In this document: positions 16,159 through 25,563 of the stretch, one piece after another | Numbering within the stretch: the first letter of the stretch is position 1 | Layout: each line of letters starts with the position of its first letter | Source of the DNA: Fluviicola sp. | Lineage (GTDB): Bacteria; Bacteroidota; Bacteroidia; Flavobacteriales_D; Crocinitomicaceae | DNA: 64,000 bases | Reading direction: 5' to 3' | NCBI RefSeq assembly: GCF_039596395.1 | Contig: NZ_JBCNJT010000004.1 | Location: 1 to 64,000 of the forward strand | Translations under genes and position numbers: made by a program | Notes under the pieces: generated by a model | Told to the model about the DNA's origin: nothing | Databases searched by the model: none | The model's input: the letters and a program-made list of their open reading frames with translations, nothing else

Positions 16159-17511
16159 ATGAATTATAAGTATTTCTCATTTACCTTCAGTGATTATGTT
16201 TTCACCGCTGCATGGCTGATCGTGTGCATTATCATTGCCTTGGCCATTTACCTGAGAAATGCTAAAAACCCCGATTACCGTTATTTCATACCGCATTTTT
16301 GCTGGAAAATCTTTCTGGGAATTGCGTTCGCAACATTCTATGTGTACACTTACGGAAGTGGTGATACAACCGCCTATTATCAGGGAGCGGAATGTCTGAA
16401 GAACCTGGCTTATGAGGATTTCGGAGACTACCTGCACGAACTGATTTCCGGCCCGTCGAGGGATTACCTGCCTTCCTATTACAATTCCCATACAGGCATT
16501 CCACCGATCTGGGTCTACAAAGAACCCAACTCCTGGTTTATCTGTAAACTGGCAAGTTTTTTCTCCTTTTTCACGTTTAACAGTTACCTGGCATTAAACC
16601 TCATCTTTTCGTTTATTTCCACCCTCATTACCTGGCGTTTCTTTCTGTTTGCAAGATCATTTCTGCAGGTTAAAGTGCGGTATGTAGCCATTTCCATCTT
16701 ATTTATTCCGACCGTAGGTTTTTGGTGCACGGGATTGCTGAAAGACACGGTTGTATACTGTGCCAGTTTAGTTCTTTTCATGAATCTCATCAAACTGCTT
16801 AACGGGATATCACTCAAAAATATCCTGTTTATCCTGCTTGCATCATACATTATCGGTTCTACCCGCTCGTTTGTACTGATTTCCATCCTGATTCCCTTTT
16901 TTATTACCGTCTTCTTCCAATACAGCCGCCGTGCACCTTTCACCATTCGCCTGGCAACGCGGATGATCGGCATCGGAATGTCTGTTCTGTTAGTCTTTGT
17001 TTATTTCCGGTTTTCAAGTTCTTTTGAAGAATTGTCTTCTCAAAACCTGATTTCTACGGCAGAAACAATTTACAACGACTTTCAGCAAAATCAGGGATAT
17101 ACGGGAAAAAGATACGATCTGGGAATCACGGAATTTACGGCTGTAAACATGTTGCGCGCAACCCCTACAGCCATCTTTACAGCCATTTACCGGCCCTTCA
17201 TTTGGGAATCAAACAGTTTCTTCATGCTTTTGAACGGTTTGGAAAGTTTGGTTTTGCTCTATTTTACCCTGAAACTATTCCGGAAACGGGACAAAACACT
17301 TCCTCCCATGTCGGAGAAAGCCCGGATATTTTTCACGATTTGTTTATTCTCCTGTCTGATCATGGCATTTTTCGTAGGCTTAACCTCCGGTCTTTTCGGG
17401 GTATTAGTTCGGCTGAAAGCACCTTTGCTCCCATTCTTCCTGTTATTCGTTTTCCATCGGATTACAGATTCCAACACTCCCGTAACAAATGAAAAAAACG
17501 CTCTTCACTAA
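16159..17511 (+). CDS. Polytopic membrane protein, possible polysaccharide polymerase (Wzy/EpsG-like)
   Basis: The product has 450 aa with about ten hydrophobic helices and a large periplasmic loop (about residues 70-135, with GSGDTTAYYQGAE and NSHTGIPPIWVY). The size, the loop and the position next to Wzm/Wzt and glycosyltransferases fit an O-antigen polymerase or EpsG-type protein. Family sequence conservation is too low to be sure, and a GT39-like transferase is an alternative. The 3' end overlaps the FkbM methyltransferase gene by 23 nt. Confidence 0.7.
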   Translation: MNYKYFSFTFSDYVFTAAWLIVCIIIALAIYLRNAKNPDYRYFIPHFCWKIFLGIAFATFYVYTYGSGDTTAYYQGAECLKNLAYEDFGDYLHELISGPSRDYLPSYYNSHTGIPPIWVYKEPNSWFICKLASFFSFFTFNSYLALNLIFSFISTLITWRFFLFARSFLQVKVRYVAISILFIPTVGFWCTGLLKDTVVYCASLVLFMNLIKLLNGISLKNILFILLASYIIGSTRSFVLISILIPFFITVFFQYSRRAPFTIRLATRMIGIGMSVLLVFVYFRFSSSFEELSSQNLISTAETIYNDFQQNQGYTGKRYDLGITEFTAVNMLRATPTAIFTAIYRPFIWESNSFFMLLNGLESLVLLYFTLKLFRKRDKTLPPMSEKARIFFTICLFSCLIMAFFVGLTSGLFGVLVRLKAPLLPFFLLFVFHRITDSNTPVTNEKNALH

Positions 17512-18331
17512 CCGATTTGCAGAAATCCTGCTTCTGGCTCTCATCCGTTTGGCCGGCTCCAGGCCCTGGGTTTTTAAATTCGTGCCTCCCAATAAGGATT
17601 ACAAACCGGGAAGCCATCGAAAAGCAAAGCGAAAAGGAATCTCTTACCAATTGGATATCAGCGACTACCAGGAATGGCTGGTTTACTTCCATTGCAAAAC
17701 CGATTCAAGTGATTATCTCCTGGATTACCTCGAAAAATCAACCGTTATTTTTGACATCGGGGCAAATATCGGTCAAACGGCGTTCAACATGTCGCTGGTA
17801 CAGCAATCCAAAGGCTTACACCCGGTGATTTATGCTTTTGAGCCGTATCCCAAAACATTCGGAAAGCTGGAACGCAACATCGGGAACAACCCCGCATTGA
17901 TCGTCAAAGCATATAACCTGGGTCTGGGAAGTGAAAAGGGTTCTCTTCACATGATGCAACACAATGCATGGAACAGCGGAGGATTCCGGATGACTTCCGA
18001 CACCAGTAACAGTATCGTTGTGCCTGTTATTTCACTGGATGAATTTGTTTCGGAAAATCAGATCCCTGCTATTGACTTTATTAAAATAGATGTGGAAGGC
18101 TTTGAACTCGAAGTACTCAAAGGCGCCCGGCAAACAATCCGCAGGTTCCGGCCCGTTATCGTATTCGAATACAGCGTTGAAAACATCCTGGCCCAGCAGG
18201 GAAACATTCCGGAGGCCTTGGATGAACTGGTAAAAAACAACTATAAAATCAGTACAAAAGAAGGAATCAGCGACTTGAAAGCCATCCTGGAACTTGAAGA
18301 CCAGACGGATTTGATTTGCATTCCGAATTAA
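17489..18331 (+). CDS. FkbM family methyltransferase
   Basis: The product has 280 aa. The SAM-binding Rossmann core shows VIFDIGANIGQTAFNM (motif I, about 88-103), VIYAFEPYPKTF (acidic end of beta2) and IDFIKIDVEGFELEVLKGA (about 192-210), the FkbM signature region. Such enzymes O-methylate sugars or other small substrates. Here it sits directly before an ABC exporter with a carbohydrate-binding domain, so methylation of the glycan chain or its end is a reasonable inference. The start overlaps the upstream membrane protein gene by 23 nt. Confidence 0.92.
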   Translation: MKKTLFTNRFAEILLLALIRLAGSRPWVFKFVPPNKDYKPGSHRKAKRKGISYQLDISDYQEWLVYFHCKTDSSDYLLDYLEKSTVIFDIGANIGQTAFNMSLVQQSKGLHPVIYAFEPYPKTFGKLERNIGNNPALIVKAYNLGLGSEKGSLHMMQHNAWNSGGFRMTSDTSNSIVVPVISLDEFVSENQIPAIDFIKIDVEGFELEVLKGARQTIRRFRPVIVFEYSVENILAQQGNIPEALDELVKNNYKISTKEGISDLKAILELEDQTDLICIPN

Positions 18332-18387
18332 TTATTTCTTACCGGAATTTCCCGTTTTTTCATTACTTTGGCGCAAGATTTCTTCAG

Positions 18388-19221
18388 ATGCAGCCAGAGA
18401 ATTATTTATTGGAAATAAAGTCAAAAAGCAAGTTCAGCTTTGGGTTCAAAGAAATTCTGAATTACTGGGAATTGCTTTATTTTTTCACCTGGCGCGAAAT
18501 CAAAGTCAAATACAAACAAACGCTGCTCGGCTTTGCGTGGGTAATCCTGCAGCCATTGCTGATGACGGTACTGTTTACCGTTTTCCTGGGAAAAGCCGTT
18601 TCTTCCGTGTCACATCTGAGTGTTCCTTATCACTTGTTTGCATTGAGCGGGCTGGTTATCTGGGGATTTTTCAGCAGCGGACTTTCGAATGCCGCCAATT
18701 CCATGGTGAACAATTCAAACATCATTAAGAAAATCTATTTCCCGCGCTTGATTATTCCGATTTCCGCGATCCTGAGCTCCGCAGTTGATTTTATGATCAG
18801 CCTGGTGCTTTTTTTCATTGCACTGATCTACTTCCAGGTTTCCATTAACTGGTTACATCTATTGTTTATTCCTGTAGCTTTGATTCTTATCGCTCTTTCC
18901 ACCTTGGGAATCGGGATGTTCCTGGCAGCACTGAATATCAAATACCGCGATGTGCGTTACGCCCTTCCTTTTTTTATCCAGGGAATGCTCTTCGTTTCAC
19001 CCATCATGTTCCCGATTTCCATTACCTCCAACAAGATTGCAGCAACTATTTTACAGTTCAACCCGGTTGCAGGTGCCCTGGAATTGATCCGGAGTGTTTT
19101 TACCCAGTACGAAATGAATGTCACCACGATCATTTACAGCAGTATTTCTGCCGCTGTGCTATTCATTTTAGGATTGTATTACTTCCGGAAAACAGAAGCT
19201 TACTTTGCCGATTTAGCATAA
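18388..19221 (+). CDS. wzm: ABC-2 type polysaccharide exporter permease (Wzm-like)
   Basis: I start at ATG 18388 (MQPENYLLEIKSKSK). An in-frame TTG at 18316 would extend it into the FkbM gene. The product has 277 aa. A cytoplasmic N-terminal stretch (ELLYFFTWREIKVKYKQT, typical of Wzm/TagG) is followed by about six helices and the conserved NIKYRDVRYALPF loop near 190. With the ATP-binding subunit 10 nt downstream it forms the inner-membrane exporter that moves an undecaprenyl-PP-linked polysaccharide to the periplasm. Confidence 0.94.
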   Translation: MQPENYLLEIKSKSKFSFGFKEILNYWELLYFFTWREIKVKYKQTLLGFAWVILQPLLMTVLFTVFLGKAVSSVSHLSVPYHLFALSGLVIWGFFSSGLSNAANSMVNNSNIIKKIYFPRLIIPISAILSSAVDFMISLVLFFIALIYFQVSINWLHLLFIPVALILIALSTLGIGMFLAALNIKYRDVRYALPFFIQGMLFVSPIMFPISITSNKIAATILQFNPVAGALELIRSVFTQYEMNVTTIIYSSISAAVLFILGLYYFRKTEAYFADLA

Positions 19222-19231
19222 ATTTGAATCC

Positions 19232-20458
19232 TTGAACGTGAAACCGATTTTAGAAATAGATGCTGTCAGCAAACAATACCTGATCCAAAAATCGGGTCAG
19301 CAGCCTTATTTGAGCCTGCGCGATTCGCTTTCAAACGCATTCCGGAGAAACAACAAAGAAGCTTTCTGGGCTTTGAAAGATGTTTCCTTTGATGTAAAAC
19401 CGGGAGAAAGTATCGGAATTATCGGCAAAAACGGAGCAGGGAAATCCACGCTTCTGAAAATCCTGTCGCAAATTACTCCGCCTACCAGCGGACGGATAAC
19501 AGCCCGCGGAAGGATTGCTTCTCTGCTGGAAGTAGGAACAGGATTTCATGCAGAACTCACCGGGAGAGAGAACATTTTCATGAACGGTTCCATATTGGGC
19601 ATGAAGCGGGAAGAAATTCTCCGGAATTTTGACGCGATCGTTGATTTTTCCGGAGTGGCACAGTTCATTGACACGCCTTTGAAACATTATAGTTCAGGAA
19701 TGCAATTGCGACTGGCTTTTGCTGTTGCCGCTTTCCTGGAAAACGAAATTCTGATCATTGATGAAGTACTGGCCGTAGGTGATTCTGAGTTCCAGAAACG
19801 CTGTTTGGGAAAAATGCAGGATGTGGCCCGTTCGGGAAGAACCGTTCTGTTCGTTTCACACAACATCGGCGCGGTCAAGTCCTTGTGTAATACCGGGATT
19901 GTTCTTCAAAAAGGACAATTGATCTTCAACGGCTCTATTCATGAAGCAGCCGATTTCTACCAGCAGAACAGCGAGGAAGCAAACGGACTGACTAAAATTT
20001 TTGAGCCCGACGAACGCTATCAGAACCAAAATATCCGGCTGGTAAAGATCGAAGCCATTTCCGGATCCGGGAGCGGATTGAGCATTACACAAAAAGGCCT
20101 GTTCACCATCGTTTTCGATTGTTTCCTGGAAGGAATCAACCTCGATTGCACCATGGAATTCCGGACAAGTGACGAAACGCTTGTTTTCCACACCGGAGCA
20201 CTCGTTTCCCAAAACGAGGATTCCCAAAAAGGACGCTATACGGTTTCCTTTGAACTGGCTTCGTATTACCTCAACGCAGGTCTTTACACCGTTACCCTGA
20301 TTTTTGGGAAAAACCAGCAGGAATTGCTGTTCGCAGCAGAATATTGTTATTCCTTCTCCATCGAAAATGACGCGGTTATCGGTACGAAAAGCAATCATTT
20401 GCCGGGCGTATTGAGACCCAATTTCGATTACCGCATTTCCCATACTCCAATCGACTAA
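19232..20458 (+). CDS. wzt: Polysaccharide ABC exporter ATPase with C-terminal glycan-binding domain (Wzt-like)
   Basis: The product is about 408 aa, starting at TTG 19232 or GTG 19238; no ATG precedes the conserved region. The N-terminal ABC domain (about 1-250) has Walker A GIIGKNGAGKST, signature HYSSGMQLRLAFA, Walker B ILIIDEVLAVGD and the H-loop SHN. The C-terminal extension (about 265-408, beta-rich: FTIVFDCFLEGINLD, GLYTVTLIFG) fits the Wzt carbohydrate-binding domain, which in other bacteria reads a non-reducing-end modification before export. The neighbouring FkbM methyltransferase may make that mark. Confidence 0.94.
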   Translation: MNVKPILEIDAVSKQYLIQKSGQQPYLSLRDSLSNAFRRNNKEAFWALKDVSFDVKPGESIGIIGKNGAGKSTLLKILSQITPPTSGRITARGRIASLLEVGTGFHAELTGRENIFMNGSILGMKREEILRNFDAIVDFSGVAQFIDTPLKHYSSGMQLRLAFAVAAFLENEILIIDEVLAVGDSEFQKRCLGKMQDVARSGRTVLFVSHNIGAVKSLCNTGIVLQKGQLIFNGSIHEAADFYQQNSEEANGLTKIFEPDERYQNQNIRLVKIEAISGSGSGLSITQKGLFTIVFDCFLEGINLDCTMEFRTSDETLVFHTGALVSQNEDSQKGRYTVSFELASYYLNAGLYTVTLIFGKNQQELLFAAEYCYSFSIENDAVIGTKSNHLPGVLRPNFDYRISHTPID

Positions 20459-20468
20459 CACAGCAGTT

Positions 20469-21530
20469 ATGAAAATACTCTTGTTAGGTATGAACTATGC
20501 ATCCACATTGAATTCGCTGGTTTCGGGCTTTAAAGAATCGGGACAGGACGTGTCTGCGATCAGCTTTGAGGAAAACCGGAGTATTTACAACTCATTTGAA
20601 AACATTCACTGTGTCTTTCCGGATCAAAAACTTTCCTGGCTGGCATACAAATGGAAAACGCTCCGGGGAACCCGAAAGCTTTATTCTTCCGTTAAACAAG
20701 CGGATGTCATTCATGTTTATTCGAACCTGACTTTACCCACGAAATACGAAGATAAACTGCTTCGCTTTTTATTTCTGAAAGTTGCAAAACATAAGAAGAA
20801 GTTTATCACCTATGTGGGAAGCGAAGTCCGCATTCCCGAGACTGATTTCCCGGGCAATCCGTTTTACAAAAAAGCATTTCAAAACCCGGCATACGAATAT
20901 CCTTATGAATCACAAGCATGTTCGTTCAAACACCAGCGCAAATTCAGCGAACTGGGGTTCGAATTGATTTCCACTCCGGATACTTTACACTATATTTCAG
21001 ACACTTTTTTCAAGAGCGGCAAGATGACTTTTCATGCGGGAGCGGCCTCAACTTCTTTTCACAAAAAAGAAAATCCGGAAGAAATCCGGGTCGTTCATGC
21101 GCCTTCTGCACCCGTTGCCAAAGGAAGCAGCATCATCCGGCAAGCCATGGAGAACATAAGTGCCCGTCATCCGCAGGTCAACTATGTCGAATTGCAACAG
21201 GTGAGCAATGAGCGCTACCAGGAACTCGTAGCAACCTGCGATTTATACATCGACCAGGTTATCTGGGGATTTCACGGAGTTGCGGCAATACAGGCAATGG
21301 CACTGGGAAAACCGGTTGTCTGTTACCTCCATGAAATTCCCTTGCAATACATTCCGGAAGATCACCCGATTATCAACAGCAATCCGTCAACCCTGGAAGC
21401 AACGATCGAAAAGTTCATCCTGAATCCGCAACTATTCGATGATACCGGCAAGAAGTCAATTGCCTATTACGAAAATTACCATTCACCGAAGGCTGTTGCT
21501 CAACGATTACTGAAAACTTACGCGGAATGA
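20469..21530 (+). CDS. Glycosyltransferase, GT-B type
   Basis: The product has 353 aa. The N-terminal Rossmann-like domain starts KILLLGMNYASTLNSL. The C-terminal half has VVHAPSAPVAKGS, DLYIDQVIWGFHGVAAIQAMALGKPVVCYLHE and a late SPKAVAQRLLKTY helix, the pattern of GT4-like enzymes in which an acidic residue and a G-rich turn bind the nucleotide sugar. It resembles the transferase at 24463-25563 over this region and is probably a paralogue. Its stop overlaps the next start by 4 nt (ATGA). Confidence 0.85.
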   Translation: MKILLLGMNYASTLNSLVSGFKESGQDVSAISFEENRSIYNSFENIHCVFPDQKLSWLAYKWKTLRGTRKLYSSVKQADVIHVYSNLTLPTKYEDKLLRFLFLKVAKHKKKFITYVGSEVRIPETDFPGNPFYKKAFQNPAYEYPYESQACSFKHQRKFSELGFELISTPDTLHYISDTFFKSGKMTFHAGAASTSFHKKENPEEIRVVHAPSAPVAKGSSIIRQAMENISARHPQVNYVELQQVSNERYQELVATCDLYIDQVIWGFHGVAAIQAMALGKPVVCYLHEIPLQYIPEDHPIINSNPSTLEATIEKFILNPQLFDDTGKKSIAYYENYHSPKAVAQRLLKTYAE

Positions 21531-22657
21531 AACGGCAGGTACTTATATTTTCAAACCGGAAAGTATCCAGCGCTCCGCGAATCCTCCGGGAAATTGAGGC
21601 TTTAAAAGATCATTTCGGGATTCATCTTACCGGTGAAGAAGCTGTCTTTCAAACAGAACATGCGTATTCCTGCATTTATGATTTCCGGAGCACTGCAGAT
21701 AAACTGAAAAGTAAATCGGCACAATGGCTTAAACAGGTGGAACGTTCTCCGTCGTATTCCCGCATTGGAAAATACATCCGGGAAAACAACATTTCCCTGG
21801 TTATTTTTCACGAACCGAATTTCCTGAGCCTGGCGCTTGCCCTAAAGAAAAAATACGGCGTAAAGATCATTTTCAATGCACACGAATACCATCCGCAGGA
21901 ATTTGAAGATTTGCCGGGATGGCTCGAAACGGAAGGAATCTATTTCACGGAGCTTTACCGGAGTTGTTTGCCGCAATTTGACCTGGTGATCAACGTGTGT
22001 GAATCCATTCGTTTGAAATGCCTGGAAGAATTTAAAGCCGATTCCATTGTTATTCCCAATGCTGCTTCGTTGAAGGAGTTGAGCGTTCAATCGAACACCG
22101 GTTTTCCTGTGCGCATGATCCATCACGGGGTGAACCTTCCTTCCCGCAAAGTGGAAAACATGATCGAAATTGCTGCCAGACTGGGCGCTAATTACTCGCT
22201 CGACCTGATGCTGACCTCTGTAAACGGAAATGAGAGCTACGACGAAGCTATCCGTAAGAAGATCGCAGAAACACCGAACGTTTCCTGGAAAAAACCGGTA
22301 GCTATTCATCAAATCTGCTCCGAAATAAATCCTTACGACATCGGGTTGTTTTACCTGGAACCGACCAATTTCAACTACCGGTACGCCCTTCCCAATAAAT
22401 TGTTCGAGTTTATCCAGGCCAGGCTTGCTATTGCTATTTCCCCTTCACCGGAGATGAAAAACCTCGTTCAAAAATACGAGCTTGGAGTTTGCGCAGATGA
22501 TTTCTCCATAAATTCGATGGTCGAAAAAATAAGCGCGCTTTCCCGGGAAGCTATTCAACGGTTCAAGCAAAACAGCGATCAGGCTGCGCATTTAGAAAAC
22601 ACGGAAAAGTACAACGCTGTATATCTGGCTAAAATTCTATCTTTATTCCACAATTAA
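21527..22657 (+). CDS. Glycosyltransferase, GT-B type
   Basis: The product has 376 aa. The N-terminus KRQVLIFSNRKVSSAPRI is typical of GT4-family surface-glycan enzymes. It continues with IFNAHEYHPQEFEDLPGW, LVINVCESIRLKC and VIPNAAS, then a C-terminal domain with MIHHGVNLPSRKVENMIE and PNKLFEFIQARLAIAISPSPEM, where the conserved KLFEFI(Q) is the donor-binding helix. Donor and acceptor are unknown. It is coupled to the upstream gene by a 4-nt overlap and followed 4 nt later by asnB. Confidence 0.88.
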   Translation: MKRQVLIFSNRKVSSAPRILREIEALKDHFGIHLTGEEAVFQTEHAYSCIYDFRSTADKLKSKSAQWLKQVERSPSYSRIGKYIRENNISLVIFHEPNFLSLALALKKKYGVKIIFNAHEYHPQEFEDLPGWLETEGIYFTELYRSCLPQFDLVINVCESIRLKCLEEFKADSIVIPNAASLKELSVQSNTGFPVRMIHHGVNLPSRKVENMIEIAARLGANYSLDLMLTSVNGNESYDEAIRKKIAETPNVSWKKPVAIHQICSEINPYDIGLFYLEPTNFNYRYALPNKLFEFIQARLAIAISPSPEMKNLVQKYELGVCADDFSINSMVEKISALSREAIQRFKQNSDQAAHLENTEKYNAVYLAKILSLFHN

Positions 22658-22661
22658 AACT

Positions 22662-24473
22662 ATGTGCGGAATTGCGGGAATAATTAGTCTTACCGGGAAG
22701 CCTGTTGAGGCGGATCATATTTCACGGATGACGGATGCTATTGTTCATCGCGGACCGGATGGCGACGGCCATTGGCTGAATGAAAACAAAAACCTGGCTT
22801 TCGGCCACCGCAGGCTGGCAATTATCGACTTGTCGGAAAACGGTAAACAACCCATGCATTACCTGGACAGGTATACCATTACCTTCAACGGGGAAATCTA
22901 TAATTACCTGGAAATAAAGGAAGAACTGCTTCAGCAAGGATATACTTTTCAAAGCGATTCGGACACCGAAGTATTGCTTGCGCTTTACGATCAGAAAAAA
23001 GAAAACTGTTTGTCCGATTTGGACGGCATGTTTGCTTTCGCCATTTTCGACAAGCAGACTCAGCAAATTTTCTGCGCACGCGACCGGTTCGGAGAAAAAC
23101 CGTTCTACTATACCCGATTTGAAGAAACTTTTTTTTTCGCCTCCGAAATAAAAGCGCTTTGGGCGGTGGGAATTCCCCGGAATCCTTCCAAACAGCGCGT
23201 ATTCGACTACCTGGCTTTTGACCGCATGGAATCTTTTGAAGACCCGGAATCTACTTTCTTCGAAGGCATTTCCCAGTTAAAACCGGCTCATTATCTGGTC
23301 ATTGACCTGGATAGAAAACAGGTTGGCAAACAAATCAATTACTGGAAAATCAACCTGTCCAAAAAATCGGCACTAACCTTTGAAGAAGCACAAGCCGAGT
23401 TCAAAAGATTGCTCACACAGTCTATCGAACGGCGTTTGAGAAGCGACGTTCCGGTAGGTTCCAGCTTATCCGGCGGACTGGATTCTTCCAGTATTGTTTC
23501 ACTGATCAGCGGCATGAAATCGGCAGGGCAATCCCAGCACACTTTTTCTGCCCGTTTCCCGAATTTTAAAAAGGACGAAGGCATTTATATCGATCTGATG
23601 AACAAGCAAACCGGGAGTATTCCGCACGAAGTTTCCTGCACGGAAGCATCGCTGAATGAAGTTCTTCCCCGTTTATTTGACATACATGAAGAACCTTTCG
23701 GAAGCACGAGTATTACCGCTCAATTCAAAGTGATGCAGCTGGCAAAGGAAAACGGGATTACCGTGCTCATGGACGGTCAGGGAGCCGACGAATACTTAGC
23801 GGGATATTCCTCTTTTTACCTGAATTATGCCGCGGAATTGCGGGCATCGGGCAAATCTGCTTTGACGCGGTTCAAAAAACTATATCAGGACCATTTCGGC
23901 GTGGATTTAGTCACCGGACGTACCTTCTGGATCGATGCCAAATACCCGGATCTCAGGGATTTGATCCGCAAACTCAAAAACAAGACCCAAAAACCGGTTT
24001 ATTACAAACAATTCACCACTGAATTTCTAAATTCCGTAAAAACTGGAAACTATAAAACAGGGTTCAAAAACAGGCTGAATGAAGCTTTGCTGGATTCGCT
24101 CACCAAAAACAGTTTACAAACATTGCTTCGCTACGCCGACAGAAATGCGATGGCCAATAGCCGGGAAGTACGTTTGCCTTTTTTATCACACGAACTGGTG
24201 GAATTCACTTTTAGTTTGCCTGCTTCCTATAAAATCTATGAAATCTGGACAAAGGCCATTCTGCGGTTTTCATTAAGCGATAGCCTTCCATCGGAGATTG
24301 TATGGAGAAAGGAAAAAGTGGGTTTTGAACCTCCGAATTATAAATCTGTTTCCCCCGAAGAAGCAACATGGGCCATCAACCGGTTGATTGAAAACAAGGT
24401 ATTGGATAAAAATCACATCCTCCCGGGAAAAAACTGGGAATATGTTCAAGCGGCTCATTTGTATGGGAACTAA
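22662..24473 (+). CDS. asnB: Asparagine synthase-type glutamine amidotransferase (glycan cluster copy 1)
   Basis: The product has 603 aa. The N-terminal class II glutaminase has the catalytic Cys2 (MCGIAGI), HRGPDGDG, GHRRLAIIDLS and FNGEIYNY. The C-terminal ATP-pyrophosphatase domain has SLSGGLDSSSIV (about 268-279) and MDGQGADEYLAGY. Classical AsnB amidates aspartate. Copies inside polysaccharide loci are often proposed to amidate uronic acids, as suggested for WbpS-like enzymes. Its location between glycosyltransferases and the presence of a second copy at 38742 favour a glycan role, which is inference. The downstream glycosyltransferase starts inside its last 11 nt. Confidence 0.92.
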   Translation: MCGIAGIISLTGKPVEADHISRMTDAIVHRGPDGDGHWLNENKNLAFGHRRLAIIDLSENGKQPMHYLDRYTITFNGEIYNYLEIKEELLQQGYTFQSDSDTEVLLALYDQKKENCLSDLDGMFAFAIFDKQTQQIFCARDRFGEKPFYYTRFEETFFFASEIKALWAVGIPRNPSKQRVFDYLAFDRMESFEDPESTFFEGISQLKPAHYLVIDLDRKQVGKQINYWKINLSKKSALTFEEAQAEFKRLLTQSIERRLRSDVPVGSSLSGGLDSSSIVSLISGMKSAGQSQHTFSARFPNFKKDEGIYIDLMNKQTGSIPHEVSCTEASLNEVLPRLFDIHEEPFGSTSITAQFKVMQLAKENGITVLMDGQGADEYLAGYSSFYLNYAAELRASGKSALTRFKKLYQDHFGVDLVTGRTFWIDAKYPDLRDLIRKLKNKTQKPVYYKQFTTEFLNSVKTGNYKTGFKNRLNEALLDSLTKNSLQTLLRYADRNAMANSREVRLPFLSHELVEFTFSLPASYKIYEIWTKAILRFSLSDSLPSEIVWRKEKVGFEPPNYKSVSPEEATWAINRLIENKVLDKNHILPGKNWEYVQAAHLYGN

Positions 24474-25563
24474 GAAAAAACGCCTGCTTTTCGGAGCGGT
24501 GGACATCGGTTACCGCATCAATCATTATTCGGAGTTTATCCGGAACGAATTCGGTGACGAACTGATTGCCGAATCCTTTTCCAAATACAAACTTCCGGAA
24601 TCCCATTACGCAACGGATTATACCTATACCTGCGAAGTTTTGAAGCGATCAACGCTTTACGTGTATTGGTACACCACCCTGTTTTTCATCCGGACATTGT
24701 TTCGCTACAAAGTCCTTCATTTTTTTTCAGGGGAAACCATTCTGCCCTGGAAATTGCGGGGATTTGAACTTGCTTGCTACCGCTTAACCGGCAAAAAAAT
24801 CATCATGCATTTCGTGGGTTCGGATATCCGCAACGAAGCTTATCTCAAGGAAAAGAATGACCACCTGGAAGCCGTTTTAAAAGGACACTATTCCTTTCAG
24901 AATGAACTGTCGTCTCCTATTCAGCAAAAACTGATTGCACAAGCCCGCAAAAATGCCTCGGTAATTATCGTTTCAACTCCCGACTTACTTCAAATCATCC
25001 CCGAAGCAACTTACATTCCTGTTTTCCTGGATTTCGGGCATTTTATTTATGAAGAAACCGGAAAAAGTTCCATAACCCAACAAGTGGTTTCCGTCCTGCA
25101 TTCTCCTTCAGCAGCCAAAACGAAAGGAAGCGGGCATTTGGACCGTGTTTTTGAGAACCTGGAAAAGGAATTCGGCGAATCTGTTGCTTTTGTGACCCCT
25201 GTTCCGGGCCTGAAGGATATCAAATCTTATCCTACCACGCGTTACGATCTGCTCAACAGGATGGTGGCAAGCGATATTGTGATCGATCAATTGGTGATTG
25301 GCTGGTATGGCTTGAAAGCAGTAGAAGCACTGATGCTGGATTGCGAAGTAGTTTGTTTCATCGAAGAAAAACTGGTAGATTATCTACCAGAAGGACATCC
25401 GATTACGAATGCCAACGCCCTGAACGTAGAATCCAAACTCCGCGAATTGATTCAGCTGATCCTGGCAGGGAAAACATCCTCAACCCGCAAAAGCGATTAT
25501 GTGAAAGCCCACCACAACATGGATAACTACAAAGCGTATTTCCGGGAACTCTGGCTTCAGTAA
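24463..25563 (+). CDS. Glycosyltransferase, GT-B type, paralogue of the one at 20469
   Basis: I start at ATG 24463 ([20 protein letters not shown]), 11 nt inside asnB; the longer frame from a TTG at 24388 is less likely. The product has 366 aa. The C-terminal half has [15 protein letters not shown] and [21 protein letters not shown], lining up with VVHAPSAPVAKGSS and LYIDQVIWGFHGVAAIQAM of the enzyme at 20469. [17 protein letters not shown] in the N-terminal half matches KKFITYVGSEVRIPETDF there. It ends convergently with the fdtB-type gene, overlapping 7 nt. Confidence 0.85.
   Translation: MGTKKKRLLFGAVDIGYRINHYSEFIRNEFGDELIAESFSKYKLPESHYATDYTYTCEVLKRSTLYVYWYTTLFFIRTLFRYKVLHFFSGETILPWKLRGFELACYRLTGKKIIMHFVGSDIRNEAYLKEKNDHLEAVLKGHYSFQNELSSPIQQKLIAQARKNASVIIVSTPDLLQIIPEATYIPVFLDFGHFIYEETGKSSITQQVVSVLHSPSAAKTKGSGHLDRVFENLEKEFGESVAFVTPVPGLKDIKSYPTTRYDLLNRMVASDIVIDQLVIGWYGLKAVEALMLDCEVVCFIEEKLVDYLPEGHPITNANALNVESKLRELIQLILAGKTSSTRKSDYVKAHHNMDNYKAYFRELWLQ

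Noticed and set aside
18316-18387. TTG start for the Wzm permease
   Set aside because: The extra 24 residues overlap the FkbM gene and are not Wzm-like; ATG 18388 precedes the conserved region.
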